Positions 17,031 to 26,528 of a stretch of 64,000 bases of DNA are shown here, in pieces (positions within the stretch are counted from its first letter, which is position 1; each line of letters starts with the position of its first letter). The DNA lies in NCBI RefSeq assembly GCF_014649015.1, contig NZ_BMSF01000016.1:1-64000 (forward strand), read 5' to 3'. Under the pieces are notes generated by a model. The model made no database searches, was not told the DNA's origin, and was given only the letters and a program-made list of their open reading frames with translations. This DNA comes from Streptomyces narbonensis. Lineage in GTDB: Bacteria > Actinomycetota > Actinomycetes > Streptomycetales > Streptomycetaceae. A program made the translations under genes and the position numbers.

Positions 17031-18173
17031 ATGTCCCCCATGTTGAGTTCCGCGAAATCCGCTGCCGCGCTCCGGACAGCCGCACGTGTCTCCGCCGAAT
17101 CGCTCCTGGTGCTGCTGATGGCCGCGGTGACGCTGTGGCTCGTGGGCCGTATGTGGTCCATAGTGTGGCCGTTGATCGCGGCCCTGTTCCTCACCACGCT
17201 CACCTGGCCGCCGGTCCGGTTCCTGCGGCGGCACGGCTGGCCCCCCGCTCTCGCCGCGGCCACGGTGACCGTGCTCTTCCTCCTGTCCGTCGCGGGCATC
17301 GTCGCGCTGATCGCCGTGCCGATGGCCTCCCAGTCCGGTGAGCTCGGTGAGGGCGTCGTCGACGGGATCCAATGGCTGCGCGAGTGGGCTGCCGGGCCTC
17401 CGCTGAACATCAACGACACCCAGATCACCGGGGCGCTCGACACGGCCGTCGCCCGACTCCAGGACAGCATCGGCAGCATGGTCACCGCGCTCGCGACGGG
17501 GCTCGGCACCGTCTTCAACGGCGTGGTCACCGCGTTCCTCGCGCTCTTCCTCATGTTCTTCTTCCTCAAGGACGGGCCGCGTTTCCTGCCGTGGCTCACG
17601 CGTCAGCTCCCCGGCCGGCTCGCCACCGACATCCCGGCCGTCGCCGAGCGCGGCTGGGAGACCCTCGGCGCGTTCGTCCGCTCGCAGGCGTTCGTCGGTC
17701 TGATCGACGCCGTCCTCATCGGTCTGGGGCTGTGGATCCTCGACGTGCCGCTGGTCCTTCCGCTGGCCGTCCTGACGTTCGTCTCCGCGTTCGTACCGAT
17801 CATCGGCGCGCTGTTCGCGGGTCTGGTCGCGGTGCTCATCGCCCTGGTGTCGAACGGTCCGACCGACGCGCTGATCGTGCTCGCGCTCATCGTGGTCGTC
17901 CAGCAGTTGGAGGGCAACGTCTTCCAGCCCATGATCCAGAGCCGCGGCCTGGGCCTGCACGCGGCGGTCATCCTGCTGGCCGTCACGTTCGGCGGCAGCG
18001 CGGCCGGCATCGTGGGCAGCCTGCTCGCCGTCCCCGTGGCCGCGCTGATCGCGGTGGTCTGGAACTACGTACGCTCGCAGCTCGAAGACCCCCACCCGGC
18101 GACGGTCCCCGAGCAGCCGTCCGCGCAGGAGCCGCCCTCCGGCGCGTCTCTGGGCACGACGGCGACCCCGTAG
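17031..18173 (+). CDS. AI-2E family transporter
   Basis: A 380-residue integral membrane protein of the AI-2E (TqsA/PerM-like) family, with two N-terminal helices, a soluble segment (about 95-150) and a bundle of C-terminal helices. Family marks are LALFLMFFFLKDGPRFL and the loop LEGNVFQPMIQSRGLGLHAAV in pieces. Such proteins move small solutes or sodium across the membrane; the AI-2 name does not prove that substrate. The ATG lies 15 bases after the LAL gene stop, so the two are probably co-transcribed. Confidence 0.9.
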   Translation: MSPMLSSAKSAAALRTAARVSAESLLVLLMAAVTLWLVGRMWSIVWPLIAALFLTTLTWPPVRFLRRHGWPPALAAATVTVLFLLSVAGIVALIAVPMASQSGELGEGVVDGIQWLREWAAGPPLNINDTQITGALDTAVARLQDSIGSMVTALATGLGTVFNGVVTAFLALFLMFFFLKDGPRFLPWLTRQLPGRLATDIPAVAERGWETLGAFVRSQAFVGLIDAVLIGLGLWILDVPLVLPLAVLTFVSAFVPIIGALFAGLVAVLIALVSNGPTDALIVLALIVVVQQLEGNVFQPMIQSRGLGLHAAVILLAVTFGGSAAGIVGSLLAVPVAALIAVVWNYVRSQLEDPHPATVPEQPSAQEPPSGASLGTTATP

Positions 18174-18310
18174 TCGCGGCGGTTCGACGTGCGCGTCACC
18201 GACCGCTGGTGAACCATTGAAGAAGGTCGTGCCCGCGGCATCGGGGTGCGGGGGAAGGCAGGCACGGACTCCGGCTACCAGTGGTGGCGAGCCTTCCAGA
18301 GGTGACGAGC

Positions 18311-19996
18311 GTGGACGTCTTCGATGCCGTGGTCGTCGGGTCGGGTTTCGGCGGTTCCGTGACCGCCTTCCGGCTGGCCGAGGCGAAGCTGGACGTCCTC
18401 GTGCTGGAGCGGGGGAAGCCGTTCCCGCCGGGCTCCTTCCCCCGTAGCCCCCACGAGGCCGCCAAGAACTTCTGGGACCCGGAATCCCGCCTGTACGGGA
18501 TGTACGACATGTGGAGCTTCTCGAAGCTCGACGCGCTGGTGTGCAGCGGGCTCGGCGGGGGCTCGCTGATCTACGCCAACGTGCTGATCCGCAAGCCGGA
18601 GAGCTGGTTCGTCCACGAGTCGTTCGACGGCGGGTACGAGCACTGGCCCGTCACCCGCGCGGACCTCGAACCGCACTACCAGTGCGTCGAGGACATGCTC
18701 GACGCACAGCAGTACCCCTTCGGCGTGCAGCCCTACGATGGCACGCCCAAGACCCTCGCCATGAAGCAGGCGGCCACGCAGCTGGGTCTCGAGTGGGAAC
18801 TGCCCAAGCTGGCCGTCTCGTTCGGGAATCCGGCGGTGCCCGGCGCACCCATCGAGGGCGGCGAGGAGAACTACCACGGCACGCCGCGCTACACGTGCAG
18901 GCTCGTCGGCGAATGCGACCTCGGCTGCAACTTCGGCAGCAAGAACAGCCTCGACCTCACCTACCTCAGCGCCGCGCAGAATCTCGGCGCGGAGATCCGG
19001 CCCCGCTGCGAGGTCCGCTCCTTCGAGCCGGTCCCGCAGGGCTTCCTGGTCACCTACATCGAGCACGACACCTCGGACGCCGCGGATCCGCTCGCCCCTC
19101 CCGAGCTGCACACCGTCCGGGCCAAGCGGCTGATCCTCTCCGCCGGCACCCTCGGCACCACCTATCTGCTGCTGCGGAACCGCAGCGCCTTTCCCGCCCT
19201 GGGTCCGGCGCTGGGTACGCGCTTCTCGGGGAACGGCGACTTCCTCGGGCTGGTGCTCAAGGCCCGGCAAACGAGTCCGGACCAGCCAGGGGAGACGGTG
19301 CCGCGCCTCCTCAAGCCCAGTTTCGGCCCGGTCATCACGAGTGCGATGCGCGTGGAACGCGACGAGGACGACGAGGGCGCCCGCGGTGCCTACATCGAGG
19401 ACGCCGGCTACCCGGAGTTCCTCAACTGGCTCGTCGAGCACAACGTCCTCACCATGTCGAACCGGGTCGGAAGGTTCCTCCTGCGGCGCGGCTGGTCGCA
19501 GTTGACGGGGACCGCCCGTAGCCGGGTGGGGCGGCAGCTCGGTGACGCCATGGGCAAGGGGCTGTTCACCGCGACGTCCATGCCGCTGCTCGGTATGGGA
19601 AGGGACGTCCCCAACGGCCGCATGTTCCTCCGGGACGGACACCTGGACCTCGACTGGGAACTGGCCGCCTCCGACCCGTACTTCCGGCAGATGAACAAGA
19701 CCATGCAGCGCATCTCCCAGAGCGTCGGCGGACGCTACGCCTCGAACCCCCTGTGGTGGCTCAACCGTCTCATCACCGTGCACCCGCTGGGCGGCGCGCC
19801 GATGGGACACCACGCACAGGAAGGCGTGGTGGACTCCTTCGGGCGCGTGTACGGCTACCCGGGCCTCTCGATCGCCGACGGCTCGGTGATGCCCGGCCCC
19901 GTGGGCCCGAACCCCTCACTCACCATCGCGGCGCTGGCCGACCGGTCGGCCGTCCAGATGATCGAAGATCCCGGGAACTCCACGGAGACCTCATGA
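18311..19996 (+). CDS. GMC oxidoreductase, cholesterol-oxidase-like
   Basis: A flavoprotein of about 561 residues in the glucose-methanol-choline family. FDAVVVGSGFGGSVTAFRLAEAKLDVLVLERG gives the FAD-binding fold in pieces, CSGLGGGSLIYANV the second FAD contact, and VHPLGGAPMG with the final PNPSLTIAALADRSA the catalytic C-terminus. It is closest in layout to cholesterol oxidase-like actinobacterial enzymes that oxidise sterols or other alcohols. GTG at 18311 is preferred because AGAGG lies eight bases upstream; 18281 is another in-frame start. The next gene overlaps its stop (ATGA), so they form an operon. Confidence 0.9.
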   Translation: MDVFDAVVVGSGFGGSVTAFRLAEAKLDVLVLERGKPFPPGSFPRSPHEAAKNFWDPESRLYGMYDMWSFSKLDALVCSGLGGGSLIYANVLIRKPESWFVHESFDGGYEHWPVTRADLEPHYQCVEDMLDAQQYPFGVQPYDGTPKTLAMKQAATQLGLEWELPKLAVSFGNPAVPGAPIEGGEENYHGTPRYTCRLVGECDLGCNFGSKNSLDLTYLSAAQNLGAEIRPRCEVRSFEPVPQGFLVTYIEHDTSDAADPLAPPELHTVRAKRLILSAGTLGTTYLLLRNRSAFPALGPALGTRFSGNGDFLGLVLKARQTSPDQPGETVPRLLKPSFGPVITSAMRVERDEDDEGARGAYIEDAGYPEFLNWLVEHNVLTMSNRVGRFLLRRGWSQLTGTARSRVGRQLGDAMGKGLFTATSMPLLGMGRDVPNGRMFLRDGHLDLDWELAASDPYFRQMNKTMQRISQSVGGRYASNPLWWLNRLITVHPLGGAPMGHHAQEGVVDSFGRVYGYPGLSIADGSVMPGPVGPNPSLTIAALADRSAVQMIEDPGNSTETS

Positions 19997-21537
19997 CGAC
20001 CGGCCAGGGCGGCGAGCGCCGCGGCGACTCCCCGCGCAGATCCCTCATCCTCGCCGGCGGCGGCCTGAAGGTCGCCTTTCAGGCGGGTGTCCTCCAAGTG
20101 CTCCTCGACGAGGCCGAGTTGGAGTTCGACCATGTCGATGGGGCGAGTGGCGGCGTGTTCAACCTCGCGATGTACTGCCAGGGGATGTCCGGGCGCGAGA
20201 TCGCGGACAACTGGCGCACGCTCTCGCCCTTGAAGGGCGTCACCCCGAACTGGCGCGAACTGCCGAAGGGGCCGTACGCCCGTTCGCTCTTCACCCTCGA
20301 CGGCTACCGGCGCCGCGTCTTCCCCGGCTGGGGGCTGGACTGGGACCGGATCCGGGCCACCGACCGCGAAGCCACCTTCAACCTCTACGACTTCAGCTCC
20401 AACGAACTGGAGGCGGTGACCCCGGACCGGATGGACGAGGAGCGCTTCTGCGCCGGGGTGGCGCTGCCGATGTGGTTCCCTCCCGTCGTGATCGACGGGC
20501 GGACCTACATCGACCCGGTCTACCTGACGGACGGGAACGTCGAGGAGGCGATCCGTCGGGGTTGCGACGAGCTGTGGGTCATCTGGACGGTCAGCCGGCG
20601 GCACCGCTGGCGGGACGGATTCGTGGCCAACTACTTCCACATCATCGAGACCACGGCGAACGGGCAGTTGAAGCACTGGCTGCGCCGGATCGAGGTCAGC
20701 AACGCGGCCATCCGCGCGGGAGAGCACGGGGAGTTCGGGAGACACATCGATGTCCGACTCCTCAGTGGCGAGGTCCCGTTGAACTACCTCGTCAACTTCA
20801 GCAGGGACCGCTTCGCCCAGGCCGTGGAACTCGGAGTCCGGCGCGCCCGCGAGTGGTGCACCGCCCAGGGCATCCCCTGGCGACCGTGTACTCCTCCGGA
20901 CCGCGCCGACCCCACTCGTATCCGCTTCACCGAACGCATGGTCGGACGCGTGGCGTTCGGCGAGCACGACGTCCAGGAGATCCCCGCGCCGGAGCGCGGC
21001 GCCACCGCCGATCTGGCCCTGCACGTGACCGTCGACATCCAGGGCGTGGACCGCTTCCTCGCCGACCCGGAGCACGAGGCCGCGATCCGGGGCGAGGTCG
21101 TCTGCCAGGCGCTGGGCGGACGGCTCCCGGTCGAGCGAGGGTCGTTCCAGCTGTTCGTGGAGCGCTCCGACCCGCAGCACCTGCGGATGAACTACCGCCT
21201 GCACTTCACCGACCGGGCCGGCCATCCGCTCACCCTCAGCGGGTACAAGGACGTCGACGAGGACTCCCGGCGGGGAGTGTGGCAGGACACGTCCGTCCTC
21301 CACACCCGCGTCCTGCGCGGCCACGTCGGCGCCGACGAGGAGTCCGAAGCCCAGGTGGTGGCCTGCGGTGCCGTACGCATCCGCCCGGCCGACTTCCTGA
21401 AGCAGCTCACCACCTTCCGGGTCGAGGCGCCGACGCTCCCCGGCAGGGTGACCACGCTGGGCCGCTTCGGGCAGTTCTTCGCCGGCAAGCTGTGGGACGT
21501 GTACGCGCAGAACGTCCTGGCCTGGTCACCCCTGTGA
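19993..21537 (+). CDS. Patatin-like phospholipase with extra C-terminal domain
   Basis: A 514-residue protein. Residues 15-310 form a patatin fold, with the oxyanion loop AGGGLKVAFQAG, nucleophile serine in DGASGG (GxSxG) and the acid in YIDPVYLTDG; these enzymes release fatty acids from lipids. From about residue 310 a second domain of some 200 residues follows (MVGRVAFGEHDVQE, VQDVDRFLADPEHEA-like stretch, LTLSGYKDVDED). It resembles an accessory domain that I recall from larger actinobacterial GMC oxidase proteins, so the domains may have been reshuffled in this operon (inference). The ATG overlaps the GMC stop by four bases. Confidence 0.85.
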   Translation: MTTGQGGERRGDSPRRSLILAGGGLKVAFQAGVLQVLLDEAELEFDHVDGASGGVFNLAMYCQGMSGREIADNWRTLSPLKGVTPNWRELPKGPYARSLFTLDGYRRRVFPGWGLDWDRIRATDREATFNLYDFSSNELEAVTPDRMDEERFCAGVALPMWFPPVVIDGRTYIDPVYLTDGNVEEAIRRGCDELWVIWTVSRRHRWRDGFVANYFHIIETTANGQLKHWLRRIEVSNAAIRAGEHGEFGRHIDVRLLSGEVPLNYLVNFSRDRFAQAVELGVRRAREWCTAQGIPWRPCTPPDRADPTRIRFTERMVGRVAFGEHDVQEIPAPERGATADLALHVTVDIQGVDRFLADPEHEAAIRGEVVCQALGGRLPVERGSFQLFVERSDPQHLRMNYRLHFTDRAGHPLTLSGYKDVDEDSRRGVWQDTSVLHTRVLRGHVGADEESEAQVVACGAVRIRPADFLKQLTTFRVEAPTLPGRVTTLGRFGQFFAGKLWDVYAQNVLAWSPL

Positions 21538-21550
21538 ACGAGGAGGCGTC

Positions 21551-23428
21551 GTGGACCTCCGTGAGTTGCGCGAGCGCGCGGCGGAGCTGCTGTTCACCCC
21601 ACAGGAGCCGGTGCGCTGGCTCGCACCGACGGAGCTGGCGCGTACGGCGGTCAAGGTCGGACTGGCCGCCGTGTTCGCCGACTACGCGGACAAGCGCGAG
21701 GTACAGGGCGCGCTCCCTGCCGGGCTCCTGCACGCGCCGTTGACGCGTCCCGACGCCGAGGAGGTCTGGATCGATTTCGCCGCCGACCTCGGCGACGGCT
21801 TCGAGGCGACGTCCTCGGTGGCGAACGCGCTGGCCGCGGCCCGGCTCACCGTCGCCGAGGACGTGTCGTGCCCGCGGGGCTCGCTGCTCGTCCTCGGCGG
21901 AGACCAGGTGTATCCGGTGGCGTCGACGACGGCGTACGAGGACCGGATGAAAGGGCCCTACCGGGCCGCGCTCCCGTCGGCGCCGGACCACCCGCTCATG
22001 GTGGTGCTGCCGGGCAACCACGACTGGTACGACGGGCTCACCGCGTTCCTGCGGATGTTCGCCCAGGGAAGGCGCATCGGCGGCTGGGAGACCCGGCAGA
22101 CCCGGAGCTACTTCGCGGTGCGGCTGCCGCACCGCTGGTGGCTGGTCGGGCTGGACAGCCAGCTCGGCTCCTACGTCGACGATCCGCAGCGGCGGTACTT
22201 CGAGACCGTCCTCTCACCGCGGCTCCTGCCGGGCGACAGCGTGATCCTCTGCTCCGCCGCGCCCACCTGGGTCAGGAGCGACGAGGAGCGCGACGCGTTC
22301 AACACCCTGCACTGGTTCGACCGGACGATCATCCGGACGCGGCCCCACCCCGAGACCGGGAAGCCCGTGGAGACGGGCGCGTCGATCCGGCTCTGGCTGA
22401 CCGGGGACAAACACCACTACGCCCGCTACGCGGAACGGCTGCCCGAGGACCCGCCCGGCTCCGCCGAAGCCCTGCCTCCGGACCCGCGGCGACGCCAGCT
22501 GGTGACGTGCGGCCTGGGCGGCGCGTTCCTGGCCGCCACGCACAGGCTCCCGCGGACACTGCCGCTGCCGCCGTCCACCTCGCGCATGCGGGACAGGGAC
22601 GACCCACCGCCGGTGTTCGAGCTCGCCCCGCACACGTACCCCGACGCACAGAGGTCCCGCTCGCTCTCCGGCGCCATCGCCAATCCCCTGTCACCGCACT
22701 GGCTCCCTCGGCGCAACCCCGGGTTCGCCGTCCTGGCCGGTGTGGTGCAGCTGCTTCTCGCGCTGGTGCTGAGCGGGGTGTTCGCGCTGGCCAAGGGCGG
22801 CCACCATCCGCTCGACACCGTACGGAACTCCGGCATCGACGACGTCCTCGGGCTGCTCGGCACGAGCGCCGTCCTCTTCGTCCTGCCTTTCGTGATGGGC
22901 GGGGGACGACGGCTGGTGAGCGCGGGGCGCCCCAGGCGGCGGTCCGCCCTCGTCGCCGCGTTCCTCCAACTGGCGGTCGGCGTCGGGGTCCTGGCCGCGG
23001 TCATCGCCGTGGCCAGTGCCCTGCCACAGTCGTGGCACGGAATCTGGGCGCTGCTGATCGCGCTCGCCGTGGCCGCGGTGACGGGCGCCTTCTTCGGCTC
23101 CCTGGTCTTCGCCCTGTGGGTGCGGTGGACGGACCACGGCCTCGTCGCCGAATGGCAGATGTCCGGGCAGTCCATCGACGACAGCACGGGATTCGTCCGG
23201 ATGCACATCGCCCCGGACGGCTCGCTCACCCTCTACCCCCTTGCGCTCGACGTCACCTGCCGGGAGTGGGACATCAAGGAGGTCCCGGACGAACCGACCT
23301 CATGGCACCGGCCGACGCCCATGACGACGCCGACGGTGCGGCTCATCGAGGAGCCGGTGGTGATCGCACGGCACAGGGACCCGGGCGGCGCCCCGCGCGA
23401 CGACCGGGCGGACGCCGACGACGGGTGA
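21551..23428 (+). CDS. Membrane-attached metallophosphoesterase
   Basis: A 625-residue protein with the calcineurin-like phosphoesterase motif series: DFAADLGDG, LVLGGDQVYP, LPGNHDWYDG and LTGDKHHYAR, which bind two metals. After about residue 400 four to five hydrophobic segments appear, so the enzyme is anchored in the membrane, and a small soluble tail closes it. The GTG start has AGGAGG four bases upstream (21541-21546). It lies 13 bases after the patatin gene. With its neighbours it suggests processing of a lipid or phospholipid; the substrate is unknown. Confidence 0.88.
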   Translation: MDLRELRERAAELLFTPQEPVRWLAPTELARTAVKVGLAAVFADYADKREVQGALPAGLLHAPLTRPDAEEVWIDFAADLGDGFEATSSVANALAAARLTVAEDVSCPRGSLLVLGGDQVYPVASTTAYEDRMKGPYRAALPSAPDHPLMVVLPGNHDWYDGLTAFLRMFAQGRRIGGWETRQTRSYFAVRLPHRWWLVGLDSQLGSYVDDPQRRYFETVLSPRLLPGDSVILCSAAPTWVRSDEERDAFNTLHWFDRTIIRTRPHPETGKPVETGASIRLWLTGDKHHYARYAERLPEDPPGSAEALPPDPRRRQLVTCGLGGAFLAATHRLPRTLPLPPSTSRMRDRDDPPPVFELAPHTYPDAQRSRSLSGAIANPLSPHWLPRRNPGFAVLAGVVQLLLALVLSGVFALAKGGHHPLDTVRNSGIDDVLGLLGTSAVLFVLPFVMGGGRRLVSAGRPRRRSALVAAFLQLAVGVGVLAAVIAVASALPQSWHGIWALLIALAVAAVTGAFFGSLVFALWVRWTDHGLVAEWQMSGQSIDDSTGFVRMHIAPDGSLTLYPLALDVTCREWDIKEVPDEPTSWHRPTPMTTPTVRLIEEPVVIARHRDPGGAPRDDRADADDG

Positions 23429-23535
23429 ACCGGCGCGGCCTTCTTCTCCCTGCGGATGTCCCTCGGCCCGGCATACGGTTCTGCACGGGTGGCACGTCGG
23501 GGCGGACCTTGGGATCATTCTTCCGGAGGTCGGCT

Positions 23536-25257
23536 ATGGCTCCTGACGTGCACCAGTCCCCGCCGGAGGGCTCTCCGGGCCACGAGGAGGCCGAGAGTGC
23601 CGAGCCGGCGGCCGCCTCCGGAAAGTGGCGCCGATCGGTCCGGCTCACGCTACCCGGCTGCTGGGGCGCGCTCCTCTTCGCCTGCCTCTCCTTCACTCCG
23701 TCCCTGCTGCCTCGCGGCGGGGTGCTCCAGGGGCTGATCTGCGGTATCACCGCGGCCATCGGCTACGGGCTCGGCGTGATCGCGGCCTACGTGTGGCGCG
23801 CCTTCGCCGACCGGGAGGCGCGAGACGCCTCGCGCGGGTCGTGGCGCGTGTTCGTCATCTGCGCGGTCGTGCTGTTCGGCCTGGCGTTCGGGCTCGGCCA
23901 GTACTGGCAGCACGAGATCCGCCGCCTCATGGACGTCACCGACTACGACGTCCTCACCACCGTCGCCTGCCCCTTCGTGGCCGCGCTCGTCTTCTGGCTC
24001 ATGCTGCTCGCCGGCCGGGGACTGCGGGGCCTGTACCGGTGGCTCGCCCGCCACCTCCGCCGCTGGATCGGGCCGCGTGCGGCCGGTGTGGTCGGCTGGA
24101 TCGTGGTGGCGGCCCTGGCGTGGTCCGTCGTCAGCGGCGTCCTGCTGGCCGGGATCGTGAACGGGGCCAACGAGGCGTTCTCCCTGCGCGACACGGAGAC
24201 GCCGGAGGGTGTGCACCAGCCGACGTCGGCGCTGCGCTCCGGCGGCCCGGGATCGCTGGTGCCGTGGGACACGCTGGGCTACCAGGGGCGGGCCTTCACC
24301 GGAACCGGTCCGACGGCCCAGGAGATCGGCGCGTTCACCCACCGCCCGGCGCAGGAGCCCGTACGGGCCTACGCCGGCCTCGCGACCGCCGACGACACGG
24401 AGACCCGCGCCGAGCGGGCCGTCGCGGACCTCCGGCGGGCCGGCGGCTTCGAGCGCGCGAACCTGCTCGTCATGACGACCACGGGCAGCGGCTGGGTCGA
24501 CCCCGCCGCCGTGGACTCCTTCGAGTACCTCGGCGACGGCGACTCCGCCGCGGTGGCCATGCAGTACTCGTACCTGCCGTCGTGGCTCTCCTACCTCGTC
24601 GACCAGTCCAAGGCGCGCCAGGCCGGCCGGGAGCTCTTCGACGCGGTCTACGACGTCTGGTCCAAGCTGCCCCAGGAGCAGCGACCGCGGCTCTTCGTCG
24701 CCGGCGAGAGCCTGGGGTCGTTCGGCGGCGAGACGGCCTTCAGCGGCGAGTACGACCTCCGCAACCGCACCGCCGGCACCCTGTTCGCCGGTCCACCGAA
24801 CTTCAACACCCTGTTCCGGGAGTTCAGTGACGCCCGCGACGCGGGGAGCCCGGAGATCGAGCCCGTCTACAAGGACGGGCGGACCGTGCGGTTCACCGAC
24901 GACCCGACCACCGGCATCACGCCCGAGGACGAGCAGTGGAACGGCACACGGGTGCTGTACCTCATGCACCCGTCCGACCCGATCGTCTGGTGGAGCCCCG
25001 AGCTGGCCTTCTCCGAGCCCGACTGGATCGGCGAGGCGCCCGGCAGCGACGTGCTCGAGGGGATGGTCTGGATCCCCTTCGTCACCTTCTGGCAGGTCAC
25101 GGCGGACCTGCCGTTCTCCACGGGCGTGCCGGACGGCCACGGTCACACGTACAAGGCCGCGTACGTCGACGGCTGGAACGCCGTCATGCGGCCCTCGGGC
25201 TTCACGCCGCAGGACCTGGAGCGGTTGCGGGACATCATCCAGCCGCCGGAGCACTGA
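23536..25257 (+). CDS. Integral-membrane alpha/beta-hydrolase (Abhydrolase_9 family)
   Basis: A 573-residue protein with four to five N-terminal membrane helices (about 35-210) and a C-terminal alpha/beta-hydrolase domain. The nucleophile elbow is VAGESLGSFGG, and MTTTGSGWVDP and MHPSDPIVWW are family stretches. This matches the actinobacterial family with a paired membrane N-domain and Abhydrolase_9 domain, thought to be esterases or lipases. The ATG at 23536 has GGAGG six bases upstream. It ends the oxidase-patatin-phosphoesterase operon and converges on the CPBP gene. Confidence 0.88.
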   Translation: MAPDVHQSPPEGSPGHEEAESAEPAAASGKWRRSVRLTLPGCWGALLFACLSFTPSLLPRGGVLQGLICGITAAIGYGLGVIAAYVWRAFADREARDASRGSWRVFVICAVVLFGLAFGLGQYWQHEIRRLMDVTDYDVLTTVACPFVAALVFWLMLLAGRGLRGLYRWLARHLRRWIGPRAAGVVGWIVVAALAWSVVSGVLLAGIVNGANEAFSLRDTETPEGVHQPTSALRSGGPGSLVPWDTLGYQGRAFTGTGPTAQEIGAFTHRPAQEPVRAYAGLATADDTETRAERAVADLRRAGGFERANLLVMTTTGSGWVDPAAVDSFEYLGDGDSAAVAMQYSYLPSWLSYLVDQSKARQAGRELFDAVYDVWSKLPQEQRPRLFVAGESLGSFGGETAFSGEYDLRNRTAGTLFAGPPNFNTLFREFSDARDAGSPEIEPVYKDGRTVRFTDDPTTGITPEDEQWNGTRVLYLMHPSDPIVWWSPELAFSEPDWIGEAPGSDVLEGMVWIPFVTFWQVTADLPFSTGVPDGHGHTYKAAYVDGWNAVMRPSGFTPQDLERLRDIIQPPEH

Positions 25258-25281
25258 CCGTCGTACGGGAGCACCGCGCGC

Positions 25282-26064
25282 TCAGCGCAGCAGGAAGCCG
25301 GCGACGTAACCGAGGGCGTTGACCGCCCAGTGCAGCCCCATGGGGGCCAGCAGGCTGCCGCTGCGGCGTCGCAGCTCGCAGAAGAGGACGCCCGAGGCCG
25401 CCGTGAACAGCACGGCGCCCACGACCGCGAGGACGGAGCCGAGCGCGGAGTCCGCCAGGACCGACGTCAGCGCGGGCTTCGCGGTCGCCAGGTGCAGGGA
25501 CGGCAGGACGTGCCACAGGCCGAACAGCAGGCTCGACACGGTGGTCGCCCAGACGGGACCCCGGGCCCGGAGCACCAGCCCATAGAGCACCCCCCGGAAG
25601 GCGACCTCCTCCACCAGGACGGTGCCGACGGGGACCACCACCAGGACGCGCGCCGCCAGCTCGCTCCCCGTCATCCCGTCGTACCGGCGGTCCTCGAACA
25701 GCGAGCGGGTGTCCGGCAGCAGCACACCGACGGCGTAGACGAGCCCGACGATGCCCATCAGGACCAGCGCCCACCGCGCGCCGCGGGCCAGCGTCCCCGG
25801 GGCCAGCCCCGCGTCCGCCAGGGTGCCCCCCGCCCAGCGCAGCACCCCGAGCAGCAGGACGCTGACCGCGACTGCCGTCACCAGGCGCAGCGGGCCGGTC
25901 CAGCTGTGCAGCAGCAGATTCGCCGCGGCGAGCACGAGAACCGAGAGGACGACGGCCGGCCCGGTGCCGATCGGCCCGCGCCACCGGCTGCGCTCCCGCG
26001 CGCCCCCGGTACGGTGCCTCGGCACCGGGGGCGGCTCGGCACCGTCCGGATCGCGGCAGGGCAC
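25282..26064 (-). CDS. CPBP intramembrane metalloprotease
   Basis: A 260-residue multi-pass membrane protein of the CAAX-protease/bacteriocin-processing family. The metal motifs are EEVAFRG (EExxxR), FGLWH and LHWAVN. About seven hydrophobic helices are seen after a charged N-terminus. Start codon is GTG at 26064 with only a weak ribosome site. Such proteases act in prenyl-protein processing, bacteriocin self-immunity or envelope stress; no partner is evident here. Confidence 0.88.
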   Translation of the reverse strand: MPCRDPDGAEPPPVPRHRTGGARERSRWRGPIGTGPAVVLSVLVLAAANLLLHSWTGPLRLVTAVAVSVLLLGVLRWAGGTLADAGLAPGTLARGARWALVLMGIVGLVYAVGVLLPDTRSLFEDRRYDGMTGSELAARVLVVVPVGTVLVEEVAFRGVLYGLVLRARGPVWATTVSSLLFGLWHVLPSLHLATAKPALTSVLADSALGSVLAVVGAVLFTAASGVLFCELRRRSGSLLAPMGLHWAVNALGYVAGFLLR

Positions 26065-26114
26065 TGGAGTGGTCCCGTCCTCGGCGTCAGCACCAGCGGG
26101 TCAGCGGGTCGCCT

Positions 26115-26297
26115 TCACCTGTCGTGTCTGAACGAGTCCCTGATGCCTTCGGCGCGGTGTCGAGCGTTCGTCACCGTCCGGCGGATCTTCCCTCTCATCT
26201 GGTCCGTCTTGCCCTCGGCCTCAAGGCGTTCATGGCCGGTGATCTTTCCGGTGATCTCCTTGAGCCTGCCCTTGGCCTTGTCCATGGCGCCACTCAT
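26115..26297 (-). CDS. csbD: CsbD family stress protein
   Basis: A 60-residue very hydrophilic protein. DKAKGRLKEITGKITGHERL and GKTDQMRGK are the CsbD signature. In Bacillus the family is under general-stress control, and in Streptomyces it is commonly stress induced. The ATG at 26297 has GGAGGG nine bases upstream. It stands alone between the CPBP gene and the divergent deacetylase. The product has no known enzymatic function. Confidence 0.9.
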   Translation of the reverse strand: MSGAMDKAKGRLKEITGKITGHERLEAEGKTDQMRGKIRRTVTNARHRAEGIRDSFRHDR

Positions 26298-26528
26298 GTC
26301 CGTGGTCCCTCCGTCGGATCGGTTCCCACCTACCACGCTAGGTTTGGCCGCCCCGAGGCGCTCGTCGGCGCCGAGCCTCCGCCGCCGGCGGGGCCGGTTG
26401 TCCCCGAACTCCCCCGGAATTGTCCGTGATCGGTAACGGACGCATCCTCCGGCCGCCGAGCGTCGTCCTGACACGTGGTCGCATCGCGATCAGGGCCGGT
26501 GGGGCAGCGCGAGAGAGTGGGGCGGGAC

